Both the position numbers and the translations under genes were made by a program. This document shows, one piece after another, positions 30,197-39,828 of a DNA stretch of 40,494 bases. The notes beneath the pieces are model-generated. The model was not told where the DNA came from, did no database searches, and saw only the letters and a list, made by a program, of their open reading frames with translations. Each line of letters opens with the position of its first letter. The stretch's first letter is position 1. This DNA is from DAMCZI01 sp032095175 (GTDB lineage: Bacteria; Bacillota; Clostridia; Clostridiales; Caloramatoraceae): the NCBI GenBank assembly GCA_032095175.1, contig DAMCZI010000041.1, positions 1 through 40,494 of the forward strand, in the 5' to 3' direction.

Positions 30197-30329
30197 ACAA
30201 CTTGAAAAGATATTATAATGATTATCAACATAAGGAATATATGTTAATATATAACAAGAGGGTGAATATAAAAACATTTAGCCTGACTGATAAGTGAAAC
30301 ATAAATATTGTTTTCTATTGGAGGTTAAA

Positions 30330-32150
30330 ATGAAAAGAAAATATTTATTGTTAATCATTCCGCTTTTAATTTTGTGTCTCTTTGCTGGATGTAAGAATAA
30401 GCCTGTGGAAGGTAAACAGCAGGAAAAAAATGAGGAGAGCTTAAAGGTTAAGATATTTATGACTCCCTGTACGGAATATTTAGGACATGAAGAGGTTAAA
30501 CCAAAGGAAACAGAGGTTAAAGAGCCTTTTGTTAAGCTGTATGGAACAAAAAAGGCTTACATAGACATATGCTTCCTTGAAGATGTTGATATTGAAAGTG
30601 CAAAAAAATCTATTAAAATTAAAGGATATGATAAAGAAATCAGCTTTTCTAACTATAAAAATGACAATAAGAAGGTATTTTTTTCTATTGAAAATCTTAA
30701 AAATGATAAAAAGTATAAGCTAGTTATCAACAAAGATATTAAGTTTTTAAATGGAGATAATTTGGGAAAGAATATTGAAATTGATTTTGTTTTAGAAGAA
30801 GATACAAAGGCAGTTTACACCATTGAAGGAATAGATGAAAAATATGCAAATATGGGAGTATATGATGTATCTCTGTTAGATGATTTTGGAGATAGGTATT
30901 TCTTCACAAATTCACCTAAAACTATTTTAATAGATTTTTCTAGAGAGGTTGATAAACGTAGCGTTGAGGTATCTATAGGACAGGAATGGGCTAAGAATTC
31001 ACCAGAATACACATTATCATGGGAAAATCCTCAAAGGTTAAAAATGAATATAACAAAGTTCTTGCCTCTAGATGTAAATAACAGATATAGAATATCTATG
31101 GAATATGCACTTGATAAAGAAAAAAGAAAAATAATTGGAGATTTTCGTTTTGTAGTAGGAGAGAAAAATAGTATATATGAAGTAGATACAAAAACCATGG
31201 ATAAAAGGCTGATAAAGGTATTTAACGATAAACGGCTTATGCCTTTGTCTGGAAATATAGTAGAAGATAACTGGATATTATATGATGGAAATTATAAGCA
31301 TACAATTAATCTTAAGAACGGCAAAGTAACTAGGATTGAGATGCCTAATAACGATTGGTATCCAATGAAGCCAGTTAATAAAAATGAGCTTTTAATATTG
31401 AATAGAATGGATAATAATATACTAAAATATACAATTAATAATGGCAAAAAAAATAATATTATATCAACTCCTAAAGGTTTAACTCCTATAAGGTTTGCAA
31501 TTTCTCCTGACAAATCCAAAGTTGCCGTAGAATTTGATAAAATATCATCAGAGATATCTGATGTATTTATAAATGTATATGATTTAAGGGGAAATTTAAT
31601 AAAAAGCTTTGATGGTTTATTGTTGAAGGAACTAAAAAGCTATCATAGTGTCTCAAGTATAGGATGGATTGACAACAATACAATTATATATAGTGCGGAT
31701 ATGCTTCAGGATGGTAATGTTATAGCTGATATATACAGCATAAATATAAAAAATAAAGAAAAGAAGAAAATAATAGAATCAGGTCAATATCCAATTGCTA
31801 ATCCCAAGGTAGATTTAATAAAATATACTAGATGTAAAACAGATAACAACATATTGCCAGGTGATACTGTAATAGTAAAAGATGATAAGATACTAGCTGA
31901 ATTTATACACTCCAATGATGTAATATATTCGAATTTTAAAATACTAGATAAAAACAGGATAGCCTTTAATAGGGGTAAGGGAGTAGTTGTTTATGATTTA
32001 AGGAATAAAACTGAAAAATATCTTGGAGAGGGATATATATTTGGAATATCTTCTGATGGAAACAAGGTTTACTATATGACGAATTATTATATAATGAAAA
32101 TCTTGATGGGGCATTCTGATGACTATTATTATATGGAAACGGAGCAATAA
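30330..32150 (+). CDS. Secreted lipoprotein with Ig-like and beta-propeller-like regions
   Basis: A 606-residue lipoprotein. The signal peptide MKRKYLLLIIPLLILCLFAG is followed by the lipobox cysteine (Cys21). Residues 60-150 look like an Ig-like (Big_5) domain (KKSIKIKGYDKEISFSNYKN, LKNDKKYKLVINKDIKFLNG); a second such domain is about 175-270. From about 280 on there are repeated strands of WD40/TolB type (ISPDKSKVAVEFDK, IGWIDNNTIIYSADML, IFGISSDGNKVYYMTNYYIM). ATG 30330 is chosen because TTGGAGGTT precedes it and the signal peptide then starts cleanly. Role unknown; surface binding or sensing is inferred. Confidence 0.8.
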   Translation: MKRKYLLLIIPLLILCLFAGCKNKPVEGKQQEKNEESLKVKIFMTPCTEYLGHEEVKPKETEVKEPFVKLYGTKKAYIDICFLEDVDIESAKKSIKIKGYDKEISFSNYKNDNKKVFFSIENLKNDKKYKLVINKDIKFLNGDNLGKNIEIDFVLEEDTKAVYTIEGIDEKYANMGVYDVSLLDDFGDRYFFTNSPKTILIDFSREVDKRSVEVSIGQEWAKNSPEYTLSWENPQRLKMNITKFLPLDVNNRYRISMEYALDKEKRKIIGDFRFVVGEKNSIYEVDTKTMDKRLIKVFNDKRLMPLSGNIVEDNWILYDGNYKHTINLKNGKVTRIEMPNNDWYPMKPVNKNELLILNRMDNNILKYTINNGKKNNIISTPKGLTPIRFAISPDKSKVAVEFDKISSEISDVFINVYDLRGNLIKSFDGLLLKELKSYHSVSSIGWIDNNTIIYSADMLQDGNVIADIYSINIKNKEKKKIIESGQYPIANPKVDLIKYTRCKTDNNILPGDTVIVKDDKILAEFIHSNDVIYSNFKILDKNRIAFNRGKGVVVYDLRNKTEKYLGEGYIFGISSDGNKVYYMTNYYIMKILMGHSDDYYYMETEQ

Positions 32151-32165
32151 TTGAAATATCCCTAA

Positions 32166-32228
32166 GCAACAGGCACTTGAGTTATGAGGATTTAGACGAA
32201 AAATTCTCATAACTCAAGTGCCTGTTGC
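32166..32228. repeat. REP-like palindrome, perfect 23-bp arms
   Basis: Arms 32166-32188 (GCAACAGGCACTTGAGTTA then TGAG) and 32206-32228 are exactly complementary around a 17-nt loop. The outer GGCACTTGAGTT matches the copy at 9689. It lies between two convergent genes and can act as their terminator. Confidence 0.85.
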
Positions 32229-32273
32229 CTAGAGATATATCTAGCTTGTCATGTGCCTAATGCTAAAATTAGG

Positions 32274-32969
32274 CTACTGCTTTACCCAGCGATAATTGGA
32301 TACTTTCCACATTTTAGATGAACTGTCATAGATAAAGTCAAATTCACAGCAGTCTAATATATCAATACCATCCTCAAGGCATTTAATATCTGCATAGACT
32401 GTAGCAGTGGTTTTGGTTTTCTTGGCTGATGAATCATATGTATTGGATATTTGTACTGATTTAATGTTCATACTTTTATATACAAGTGTAGTATCTAACA
32501 TATCTTCATAAAAATAATCTGTTGCTTCCTTGCTTCCCATAAAGCCTCCAGGTACTCCCATGGAATTTAGAATTTTAAAGTTATTATTCAGGTTTTCAAT
32601 GTTGGTGTTATATAAAATATTTACAAACTTTTTTGTTAAACTAATTAGTTCATCAGAATTAGTTTTAGATTCATCCTTTGGTTTTGTTGTAGTTGTTTTC
32701 TTTGAAGAGGTTGAAGCAGTTTTAGCTGTGCTTGTACTAGTTTTAGCAGGTGCTACCTCTTTGGCTTGATTTGGTTGGGCTGCTGGTTCGGGCTGTTTTA
32801 TTGTTTCATTTTTCTGTGCTTCAATATCAGCAACTTTTTTAACAACTGCAGCCTCAACCCTTGTATCTAGATTTTTAAAATAGCTTGCAGCAAATGAACC
32901 AAGAAAGCATCCCGAAAATGACATTCCTATAAATAATCCAACCATGCCTGCAGAAATTAATTTCTTCAT
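32274..32969 (-). CDS. Exported protein with low-complexity linker, unknown
   Basis: A 231-residue protein. The signal sequence MKKLISAGMVGLFIGMSFSG precedes Cys21, so it is either lipid-anchored or a membrane-anchored protein. Residues 55-105 are a Thr/Ser/Lys/Ala/Pro-rich linker (STSTAKTASTSSKKTTTTKP), typical of cell-wall-spanning spacers. The C-terminal domain of about 120 residues (LISLTKKFVNILYNTNIENL, ATVYADIKCLEDGIDILDCC, YDSSSKMWKVSNYRWVKQ) has an NTF2-like look. ATG 32969 is chosen: a GGAGG lies 12-16 nt upstream and the signal peptide begins here. Function unknown. Confidence 0.7.
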   Translation of the reverse strand: MKKLISAGMVGLFIGMSFSGCFLGSFAASYFKNLDTRVEAAVVKKVADIEAQKNETIKQPEPAAQPNQAKEVAPAKTSTSTAKTASTSSKKTTTTKPKDESKTNSDELISLTKKFVNILYNTNIENLNNNFKILNSMGVPGGFMGSKEATDYFYEDMLDTTLVYKSMNIKSVQISNTYDSSAKKTKTTATVYADIKCLEDGIDILDCCEFDFIYDSSSKMWKVSNYRWVKQ

Positions 32970-33235
32970 ATCAATGTAAACCTCCTTGTTGTATATATAA
33001 AGCAAAAAATCTTTACACTCTCTCTTTTTAAACATATATGAAAAGCTTGCTAGACTTCAGAATATTTAAAATATGAAGTGTAAAAAATATAATACTTGCT
33101 ATAAGCATCCTATAAATATTATAAACTGAAATGGATATGGTTCTCAAATTTTCCAAGGTAGTAATTTGTGGTAATAAAATTTACCTAATTTGTTTTTGTT
33201 ACCTTTAGATAAAAACATATGATCATAGGATTGAA

Positions 33236-33348
33236 AAGTGCCAGTCACATGGCAAAGTGGCAAGTTGAATAAATCCTAGAATACAAGATTTCGTTCAACT
33301 TGCCACTTGCCATGTGACTGGCACTTAAGACGAAATTATTCGTTGTGC
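33236..33348. repeat. Long palindrome with conserved tail
   Basis: Arms of 34 and 33 nt (33236-33269 and 33294-33326, outer AAGTGCCAGTCACATGGCA) differ by one unpaired A. The tail after it, CTTAAGACGAAATTATTCG, then TTGTGC, matches 213-239 at the left end of the window, where it again follows TGGCA. Outer TGGCAC-type arms relate it to the other palindromes. The remaining gap 32970-33235 is AT-rich and shows nothing else. Confidence 0.85.
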
Positions 33349-33363
33349 GCCAGCCACTTATCA

Positions 33364-34380
33364 CTATTGTAGTACATAAACATTTACATGTTTTGCACCC
33401 CACCTACAAGCTTCATTATATGTGTTAAAGTACACGTCTATTTTATTTCCCTTTATAGCTGTGCCTGTATCTGCAGCAACGGCAAATCCATAGCCCTCTA
33501 TAAAGATTTTGGTTCCAAGGGGTATAACCTTTGGATCAACTGAAATGGTACTGTATCCACTGGAGTTTCTTACTGCTTTACGTCCTGATGCAGTATATGT
33601 AGTCCCGACACCCCTAACAGCCCAGTATGCAGTAGCTCTAGCCTTAAATACCTTTGAATACGGCATTAACCTTCCACCCCTTGAGACAGGCATATGAGGG
33701 TATGTACCCTGTGCAATAACCTTGTCTACAGGCTTTTTAACAACGACTTCATTAACTATTCTCCTTGAGACCTCATGACCATTTTCATAGGTAACAGATA
33801 TAGTAATCTGTTTTTCTCCATCCTTTCCTTCATGGACAACCTTTTGCTTTGTATTAAGCATAGAACTGTCATATTTAACTACCTCTTTAAAACTCATAGG
33901 AACAGTATCTGTAAAGGTCCTTGTATCAACCTTTACTATATCAACTCTTAAGTCCTCATAAAGAGGAGTGTCAATCTCAGGAACAATCTTATCATCACTG
34001 TCAAATTCTATCCCTTCTGCTTTTATCATAGAAGCAATATCAGGTTCTGATGATAAAACACTAAGATTTTTTCCTTCGAGATAAATGTGAAGGTTTACAG
34101 CTCTTTTTAAACTTATTGTATCTGATTTATCCAGCTTTGAATTTATAGACGGATTGAGTTTGTCCTTTGGTCCAACATATATGTCATTTGATTTCAAGAT
34201 TTGTCCAACGGTGCTTTTGTAGGTGACAATGGTTTTCTTTTGCCCATCTATAACCAGTGTAATAGTTTTTCTTTTTGAATTTACCAAAGTAGTCAACAAT
34301 ACTATTGCAACAGCTGCTGCTACAATAGAAACAAGTTTTACTTTAAAATTTTTTCTGAAATAATATATAATTCTTTTCAA
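33364..34380 (-). CDS. YabE-like protein: DUF348, G5 and 3D domains
   Basis: A 338-residue exported cell-wall protein. One N-terminal span (VKLVSIVAAAVAIVLLTTLV) is followed by two DUF348 ubiquitin-like domains (ITLVIDGQKKTIVTYKSTVG; VNLHIYLEGKNLSVLSSEPD), a G5 domain (about 145-225) and a C-terminal 3D domain. The 3D domain contains FKARATAYW, VDPKVIPLGTKIFIEGYGFA, and the three aspartates of the name in SVDP, AADTG and KIDVYF. Related to B. subtilis YabE and resuscitation-promoting factors, it probably cleaves or remodels peptidoglycan. Start is TTG 34380 after GGAGGG. It is divergent from the ClpE-like gene. Confidence 0.9.
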   Translation of the reverse strand: MKRIIYYFRKNFKVKLVSIVAAAVAIVLLTTLVNSKRKTITLVIDGQKKTIVTYKSTVGQILKSNDIYVGPKDKLNPSINSKLDKSDTISLKRAVNLHIYLEGKNLSVLSSEPDIASMIKAEGIEFDSDDKIVPEIDTPLYEDLRVDIVKVDTRTFTDTVPMSFKEVVKYDSSMLNTKQKVVHEGKDGEKQITISVTYENGHEVSRRIVNEVVVKKPVDKVIAQGTYPHMPVSRGGRLMPYSKVFKARATAYWAVRGVGTTYTASGRKAVRNSSGYSTISVDPKVIPLGTKIFIEGYGFAVAADTGTAIKGNKIDVYFNTYNEACRWGAKHVNVYVLQ

Positions 34381-34598
34381 ATATACCTAACCCTCCTATG
34401 GCAAATATAAAAAAATAATACCTATAATTCATTCTTTTGTCAAATTTTTATCAACTTATTGACAAAATAGGAAAAAATAATATTTGGATAGTTTTCACTT
34501 TTAATAAATAATTAATAATATAATATGGAGAGGATATGGTATACTGTATATTAAATTAGAAATAAATTGGTATGACTATATAATATGGAGATGATTAC

Positions 34599-36887
34599 AT
34601 GAAACTTTGTTCAATATGCCATAAAAATGTTGCTACAATATTTACCGCTAAAATAGAAAATGGTAAATCAGAAATGGTAGGCATTTGCCTTGAGTGTGCA
34701 AAGAAGATGGGTATGCCTGTTATAGATCAGCTTATGCAGCAAGCAGGATTAAAGCCTGAGGATATGGAGAATCTCAGTGAACAAGTGAATAATATAATGG
34801 ACGATGTGGATTTAAGTCAGATTGATGAAATAGATGAAGATAATCCTCTTATGAACTTCTTTACATCTCAATTTCCTTTAGCAATGGGAAATAAACAGGA
34901 GGAACCTAAGGATAAGGGAAATGAAGGTTCTCCAAATATTAAGGAAGAAAAGGATGAAAAGCCGAAGAGCAAGATTTTTGGCAAGAAGAAAAAATACCTG
35001 AATACCTATGGAACAAACCTTACAGAGAAGGCTAAAAACTTTCAGGTTGATAGGGTAATAGGAAGAAACAGAGAGATAGACAGAGTTATTCAGATATTAA
35101 ACAGAAGAACTAAAAACAATCCAATATTGATTGGTGAACCAGGAGTAGGAAAAACTGCAATAGCCGAAGGTCTTGCAGTTAGAATAGCAGAGGGTCAGGT
35201 ACCTGCAAAGCTACTTGATTCTGAAATCTATCTTTTAGATCTTACTGCTGTTGTTGCAGGAACACAGTTTAGGGGACAATTTGAATCAAGAATGAAATCT
35301 ATAATAGATGAAGCAAGAGATTTTGGAAATGTAATACTTGTAATAGACGAGGTTCATAATATCATAGGTGCAGGGGATGCCCAGGGAGGGGCAATGAATG
35401 CAGCTAATATATTAAAGCCAGCCCTTGCCCGTGGAGAAATACAGGTAATAGGAGCAACAACACTTGAGGAGTACAGAAAGCATATAGAAAAGGACTCTGC
35501 CCTAGAGAGAAGATTCCAGCCTGTAATTGTTGATGAACCAACAATAGAGGATTCAATTGAAATTTTAAAGGGTATAAGGATGTATTACGAGCAGTATCAT
35601 GGTGTAATAATCAATGATGATGTAATTGAAGCTGCTGTAAATCTTTCCGAAAGATATATAACAGACAGATATCTTCCGGATAAAGCAATAGATGTAATAG
35701 ATGAGGCAGGTTCTAGAGCGAACCTTAAAAACCAGGGACTTGTGGAGCTTAAGGCTTTAAGTGAAGAACTTGTACAGCTTCAAGCTAGAATGCAGGAGGC
35801 AGCGGACAGAGCAGAGTATGAAATGGCGGCACAGTACAAAGCACAGGAATGTAAGCTGCAGGAAAAGATAAGAGATATTGAAAAGAGCTGCAAGGAAGTA
35901 GTACTAACTGTTGATGATGTTGCATTTGTTATTGAAGCATGGACTAAAATACCTGTTCAAAGGGTAAATGAAAAGGAAGCTGAAAAGCTTTTATGCCTTG
36001 AAGAAAGACTTCATACAAGAGTAATAGGACAAAACGATGCAATAACAAGCCTTTCAAGGGCCATTAGACGAAACCGTTCAGGCTTTAGAAAGAAAAAGAA
36101 GCCGGCATCCTTTATATTTGTTGGCCCAACTGGAGTAGGAAAGACAGAGGTTGCAAGGGCAATAGCAAGTGAACTCTTCCAGAACGAAGAAGCACTTATT
36201 AGAATAGACATGTCAGAATACATGGAAAAGCACACAGTATCAAAGCTTATAGGAGCGCCTCCGGGATATGTTGGATATGATGAGGGGGGACAGCTTACTG
36301 AAAAGGTTAGAAGAAAGCCATATTCAGTAATACTATTAGATGAGATAGAAAAGGCTCATCCCGATGTATTCAACATGCTTTTACAGATACTAGAGGATGG
36401 AAGGCTTACAGACAGCCAGGGAAGAACAGTTTACTTTGAAAATACAATTATAATAATGACCTCAAATGCAGGAACAAACTTTAAATCCACAGGAATGGGT
36501 TTTGCAAATTCAGGGTATGATGCATTGGAAAGCTATGTAAAGGAAGCACTGAGGGAAACCTTTAGACCTGAGTTTTTAAACAGGGTTGACGAAGTAGTAG
36601 TATTCAACCAGCTTAAGAAGGATGAGTTAAGAAAAATCATCGACCTTATGCTTAAGGAAGTTATGGATACTGCATGGGAGAAGAAAATTACAATTAAGGT
36701 TACAGACGAGGTAAAGGACTTCATACTGGAAAAGGGATATGATGAAAGGTATGGAGCAAGACCGCTTAGAAGAACAATACAAAAATACATCGAAGATGAA
36801 ATAGCAGAGGAGTATCTTTCAGGAAAAATAAAGGAAGGCTCTGATATTACAGTTACGTTAGAAAATGAAAAAGTTATAATAATATAG
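34599..36887 (+). CDS. ClpE-like AAA+ unfoldase (Clp ATP-binding subunit)
   Basis: A 762-residue HSP100 unfoldase that would feed proteins to ClpP. The N-terminus is a zinc finger (C4, C7, C30, C33) as in ClpE, not the Clp-N repeat of ClpC. A long acidic linker follows (about 60-130). AAA-1 has Walker A GEPGVGKTA (179-187) and Walker B VILVIDEVHN. A UVR-like coiled middle is AADRAEYEMAAQYKAQECKL. AAA-2 has GPTGVGKTE, SVILLDEIEKAHPD, an arginine finger in FRPEFLNRVDEVV and sensor 2 YDERYGARPLRR. I looked for CtsR direct repeats (GGTCAAA) upstream and found none. It is a single gene ended by a strong terminator. Confidence 0.88.
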   Translation: MKLCSICHKNVATIFTAKIENGKSEMVGICLECAKKMGMPVIDQLMQQAGLKPEDMENLSEQVNNIMDDVDLSQIDEIDEDNPLMNFFTSQFPLAMGNKQEEPKDKGNEGSPNIKEEKDEKPKSKIFGKKKKYLNTYGTNLTEKAKNFQVDRVIGRNREIDRVIQILNRRTKNNPILIGEPGVGKTAIAEGLAVRIAEGQVPAKLLDSEIYLLDLTAVVAGTQFRGQFESRMKSIIDEARDFGNVILVIDEVHNIIGAGDAQGGAMNAANILKPALARGEIQVIGATTLEEYRKHIEKDSALERRFQPVIVDEPTIEDSIEILKGIRMYYEQYHGVIINDDVIEAAVNLSERYITDRYLPDKAIDVIDEAGSRANLKNQGLVELKALSEELVQLQARMQEAADRAEYEMAAQYKAQECKLQEKIRDIEKSCKEVVLTVDDVAFVIEAWTKIPVQRVNEKEAEKLLCLEERLHTRVIGQNDAITSLSRAIRRNRSGFRKKKKPASFIFVGPTGVGKTEVARAIASELFQNEEALIRIDMSEYMEKHTVSKLIGAPPGYVGYDEGGQLTEKVRRKPYSVILLDEIEKAHPDVFNMLLQILEDGRLTDSQGRTVYFENTIIIMTSNAGTNFKSTGMGFANSGYDALESYVKEALRETFRPEFLNRVDEVVVFNQLKKDELRKIIDLMLKEVMDTAWEKKITIKVTDEVKDFILEKGYDERYGARPLRRTIQKYIEDEIAEEYLSGKIKEGSDITVTLENEKVIII

Positions 36888-36895
36888 GAACGCAT

Positions 36896-36934
36896 AAAGG
36901 CGCTGTGAGCAAATTACTCACAGCGCCTTTTATA
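36896..36934 (+). terminator. Rho-independent terminator of the ClpE-like gene
   Basis: Perfect 14-nt arms AAAGGCGCTGTGAG (36896-36909) and CTCACAGCGCCTTT (36917-36930) with a 7-nt loop. Confidence 0.9.
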
Positions 36935-37119
36935 CATATAAATTAATAAATATAATGATAAATAGATATAATTTGCATAAATTAAACGAAAATTAATGAG
37001 AAATAAAATCAAAATATAAAAAACAGTATAATAATCGACAAAAACCTAGATTTATAATGGAAATTAATGAATTAAGATGTATATTAACGAATAATAATAA
37101 AAATTTCGACTATTTTCGT

Positions 37120-37148
37120 TTGACATGTTCTATAAATGTAAATATACT
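37120..37148 (+). promoter_or_regulatory. Promoter of the DUF969-DUF979 operon
   Basis: TTGACA (37120-37125), a 17-bp spacer and TATACT (37143-37148), close to consensus. The transcript would have a leader of about 160 nt. The leader contains a small palindrome (ACTAAGCTTAGT) and no recognisable riboswitch. The rest of the 430-bp gap after the terminator at 36896 is AT-rich without features. Confidence 0.65.
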
Positions 37149-37317
37149 TTATATAATACGTATTGTAAATAAAAACTAAGCTTAGTAAAAAAGCTCATAA
37201 ACACTTAAGTCAAAGCTGTATATGTACAAGCTATGTTCATTTCAATTATCAAATTTATACTCATTTAAAAAGTTTTTGTAAAATCAAGTCTAATATGCTT
37301 TAAAAGGAGGTTTTTTG

Positions 37318-38010
37318 ATGATTAAGCTAATTGGTATTTTAATTATAGTAGTTGGTTTTATATTAAAAATGGATACTATAGCAGTTGTTGTTGTAGCAGG
37401 AATATCTACAGGCCTAGTGGCTGGTATGCCATTTAATGAAATTGTAGAGACTCTTGGCAAAGCCTTTGTGGAAAATAGATATATGTCAATATTTATTATG
37501 TCAATTCCTGTTATAGGAATACTTGAGAGATATGGCCTTCGTGAAAGAGCTGCATATTTGATTGGTAAAATTAAATCTGCAACAGTTGGAAGACTTACTT
37601 CAATATACCTAATAATAAGAACTGCAGCAGCTATGTTCTCCTTAAGAATAGGTGGTCATGTTCAGTTTATTAGACCATTAATTCTTCCAATGGCTGAAGG
37701 TGCTGCAAATGGAAGGTATGGAAAAATAGATGAAAAAGATCATGAAACAATAAAGGGACTAGAAGCAGCGGTTGAAAACTATGGAAATTTCTTTGGACAG
37801 AATTTTTTCGTTGCATCTGGTGGTGTACTTTTGATAGTTGGTGTTCTAAAGGAATTAAAATACAATGTTGAAGCATTGGATATTGCAAAGGCATCATTGC
37901 CAATAGCTATCATAATTATGATTTTAGGTGCAATTCAGTGCTTATATATTGATAAGAAATTCGATAAGAAATATAAAAATAAAATGACTACACAAAAGAG
38001 TAAAAATTAA
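37318..38010 (+). CDS. DUF969 family membrane protein
   Basis: A 230-residue integral membrane protein of the DUF969 family. Spans include IKLIGILIIVVGFILKM, TIAVVVVAGISTGLVAGM, SIFIMSIPVIGILERYGL and IAIIIMILGAIQCLYI. The loop IGKIKSATVGRLTSIYLIIR and the segment GGHVQFIRPLILPMAEGAA are characteristic. ATG 37318 is preferred over TTG 37315, because AAGGAGG lies a suitable distance before it. It is adjacent to DUF979 as in many Firmicutes; the two probably form one transporter. The Pcp gene nearby suggests a substrate related to 5-oxoproline or pyroglutamyl peptides, an inference from context. Confidence 0.85.
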   Translation: MIKLIGILIIVVGFILKMDTIAVVVVAGISTGLVAGMPFNEIVETLGKAFVENRYMSIFIMSIPVIGILERYGLRERAAYLIGKIKSATVGRLTSIYLIIRTAAAMFSLRIGGHVQFIRPLILPMAEGAANGRYGKIDEKDHETIKGLEAAVENYGNFFGQNFFVASGGVLLIVGVLKELKYNVEALDIAKASLPIAIIIMILGAIQCLYIDKKFDKKYKNKMTTQKSKN

Positions 38011-38033
38011 TTTCTAAGCTGGGAGGTGTAATC

Positions 38034-38990
38034 ATGTTAAAGACTTCATTAACAGAACTTTTGTATGTAATGTGTGGTATTGTATGCTTTTACTCAGTTT
38101 TTGCAACGCTTAAGGAGAAGGAGCATCCATCAAGAATGTTAACTGCTCTCTTCTGGGGCATACTTGGTTTTATATTAACATTCAGTAAAATAGGATTGTT
38201 ATGGGGTGATAAGACCATAGGAATCAAAAATATTTATGTTGGATATCTAGTTCTTATACTAACAGTACTTTCTGCAATTAAGAAGGTTAAGCCAGGTAAG
38301 TTTACTGAATCAAGCAAAGAATTTAAGGAAAAAGCAGCTAATAGAATCGGAAATAAAATATTTGTTCCTGCTTTATCCCTAGCTGTAGTGACATTTATTG
38401 TTGCTCAAATCTGGAATAAGCAGCTAGGTTCACTAGTTGCCCTTGGTATATCTACAGTTGTAGGTGTAGTTTCTGCCTTAGTTATTACTAAGGGTACTTC
38501 AAAGGAAATGATGGATGATGGAAGAAGACTTTTAGAAATAGTTGGACCAGTAAATATTTTACCACAGCTTCTAGCTGCCCTTGGTTCAGTATTTGCTGCA
38601 GCAGGAGTTGGAGAAGTTCTTGCTGGTGGAATTCAAAAGGTTATTCCACAAGGAAGCATACTTGGTGGAATAATTGCTTACTGTGTTGGTATGGCATTGT
38701 TTACAATGATAATGGGAAATGCATTTGCTGCATTTGCAGTTATAACTGCTGGTATAGGAGTTCCTTTTGTAATAGCACAGGGAGGAAATCCAGCTATAGT
38801 TGCTGCTTTAGGATTAACAGCAGGATACTGTGGAACTTTAATGACTCCTATGGCTGCAAACTTCAACATTGTGCCTACAGCAATACTTGAAATAAAGGAT
38901 AAAAAGTATGGAGTTATAAAGCATCAATTACCAGTAGCTCTAACAATGCTTGTAATTCATATTCTATTGATGTATTTCTGGGCATTCTAA
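38034..38990 (+). CDS. DUF979 family membrane protein
   Basis: A 318-residue protein with about nine hydrophobic spans, the partner of DUF969. Typical segments are LLYVMCGIVCFYSVFATLKE, VGPVNILPQLLAALGSVFAA, GIIAYCVGMALFTMIMGNAF and LTAGYCGTLMTPMAANFNIV. Glycine- and asparagine-rich re-entrant-like stretches in the C-terminal half recall ion-driven organic acid transporters. RBS is GGGAGGTG, 23 bp after the DUF969 stop. The two-hairpin element D3 separates it from pcp, so joint transcription with pcp is possible but could be modulated there. Confidence 0.85.
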   Translation: MLKTSLTELLYVMCGIVCFYSVFATLKEKEHPSRMLTALFWGILGFILTFSKIGLLWGDKTIGIKNIYVGYLVLILTVLSAIKKVKPGKFTESSKEFKEKAANRIGNKIFVPALSLAVVTFIVAQIWNKQLGSLVALGISTVVGVVSALVITKGTSKEMMDDGRRLLEIVGPVNILPQLLAALGSVFAAAGVGEVLAGGIQKVIPQGSILGGIIAYCVGMALFTMIMGNAFAAFAVITAGIGVPFVIAQGGNPAIVAALGLTAGYCGTLMTPMAANFNIVPTAILEIKDKKYGVIKHQLPVALTMLVIHILLMYFWAF

Positions 38991-39003
38991 TTTATTTTAA
39001 TAT

Positions 39004-39116
39004 ATATAACGCAATAAATATTTTACATTAAGGTATTTATTGTGTTATATGAATTTCGGAAAATATATCACATAAATGATTTTAAAAAAATGTAAAATCA
39101 TTTATGCCATATATAT
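39004..39116 (+). repeat. Two-hairpin intergenic element, copy D3
   Basis: Hairpin A has 17-nt arms (39004-39020 and 39034-39050, core ATATAACGCAATAAATA) with one G-U pair. Hairpin B (39063-39112) has CATAAATGATTTTA and TAAAATCATTTATG with a two-base mismatch, then ATATAT outer pairs. TATTTTACATT in the loop of A (39018-39028) is complementary to AATGTAAAAT in B. The sequence matches D1 in reverse orientation almost throughout, including the spacer GAATTTCGGAAAATAT. It lies between the DUF979 gene and pcp. Confidence 0.85.
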
Positions 39117-39186
39117 AGCTTCATTTTAAAGTGAATTGATAACATAATATGAAGTAATTATCGTTTAAAGACAAGGAGGAAGTTTC

Positions 39187-39828
39187 ATGAAGATATTAGT
39201 TACAGGCTTTGATCCATTTGGAGGAGAAAGCATAAATCCAGCATTTGAGGTAATTAAAAAGTTAAAGGATGAAATTGCAGGTGCGGAAGTAATAAAGCTT
39301 CAGGTTCCTACAGCTTTTAATAAATCAGTAGAGAAGACTGCTGAAAAGGTAGCAGAAATAAAGCCTGATTTTGTTTTAAATATAGGACAAGCAGGCGGAA
39401 GATCTGATATAACTGTAGAAAGAGTTGCAATTAATATAAATGATGCAAGAATTCCTGATAATCTAAATCAACAGCCGATTGACGAAGTGATTGATGCAGA
39501 AGGCGAAGCAGCATACTTTGCAACTATTCCAGTAAAGGCTATAGTACAATCAATAAGGGAAAAGAATATTCCAGCTTCAGTATCTAATACTGCAGGAACA
39601 TATGTATGCAACCACCTTATGTATGGTACTCTTAACTACATTCATAAAAATAACCTGAATACTAAGGCTGGCTTTATACACATTCCTTTTCTGTTCCAAC
39701 AAGTAATAAACAAGCCAAACACAGCAGCTATGGAGTTAGATACTATGGTTCAAGCTATTGAAGCTGCCATAGAAACTATAGTGACTACAGAAAATGATAT
39801 AAAAAAGGCTGAGGGAACTGAATGCTAG
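39187..39828 (+). CDS. pcp: Pyroglutamyl-peptidase I (pyrrolidone-carboxylate peptidase)
   Basis: A 213-residue cysteine peptidase of family C15 at its usual length. It removes N-terminal pyroglutamate (5-oxoproline) from peptides in the cytoplasm. The start MKILVTGFDPFGGESINPAF is diagnostic. The catalytic triad is Glu79 (GRSDITVERVAININDARI), Cys141 (SNTAGTYVCNHLMYG) and His165 (AGFIHIPFL). RBS is AAGGAGG. Its last codons overlap the start of the gamma-glutamylcyclotransferase gene by 7 bp. It follows the DUF969/DUF979 genes, a linkage also known from streptococci. Confidence 0.96.
   Translation: MKILVTGFDPFGGESINPAFEVIKKLKDEIAGAEVIKLQVPTAFNKSVEKTAEKVAEIKPDFVLNIGQAGGRSDITVERVAININDARIPDNLNQQPIDEVIDAEGEAAYFATIPVKAIVQSIREKNIPASVSNTAGTYVCNHLMYGTLNYIHKNNLNTKAGFIHIPFLFQQVINKPNTAAMELDTMVQAIEAAIETIVTTENDIKKAEGTEC

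Noticed and set aside
30262..30298. An 11-codon GTG frame before the lipoprotein gene.
   Set aside because: It has a weak RBS, no hairpin around the downstream start and no other sign of a leader function.
34440..34598. CtsR heat-shock operator expected before a clpE/clpC gene.
   Set aside because: No GGTCAAA-type direct repeats are visible. There is a TTGACA-like -35, but nothing more can be supported.
37155..37317. Long leader before the DUF969 gene as a riboswitch.
   Set aside because: I found only a short palindrome and no conserved riboswitch motif or terminator/antiterminator pair.
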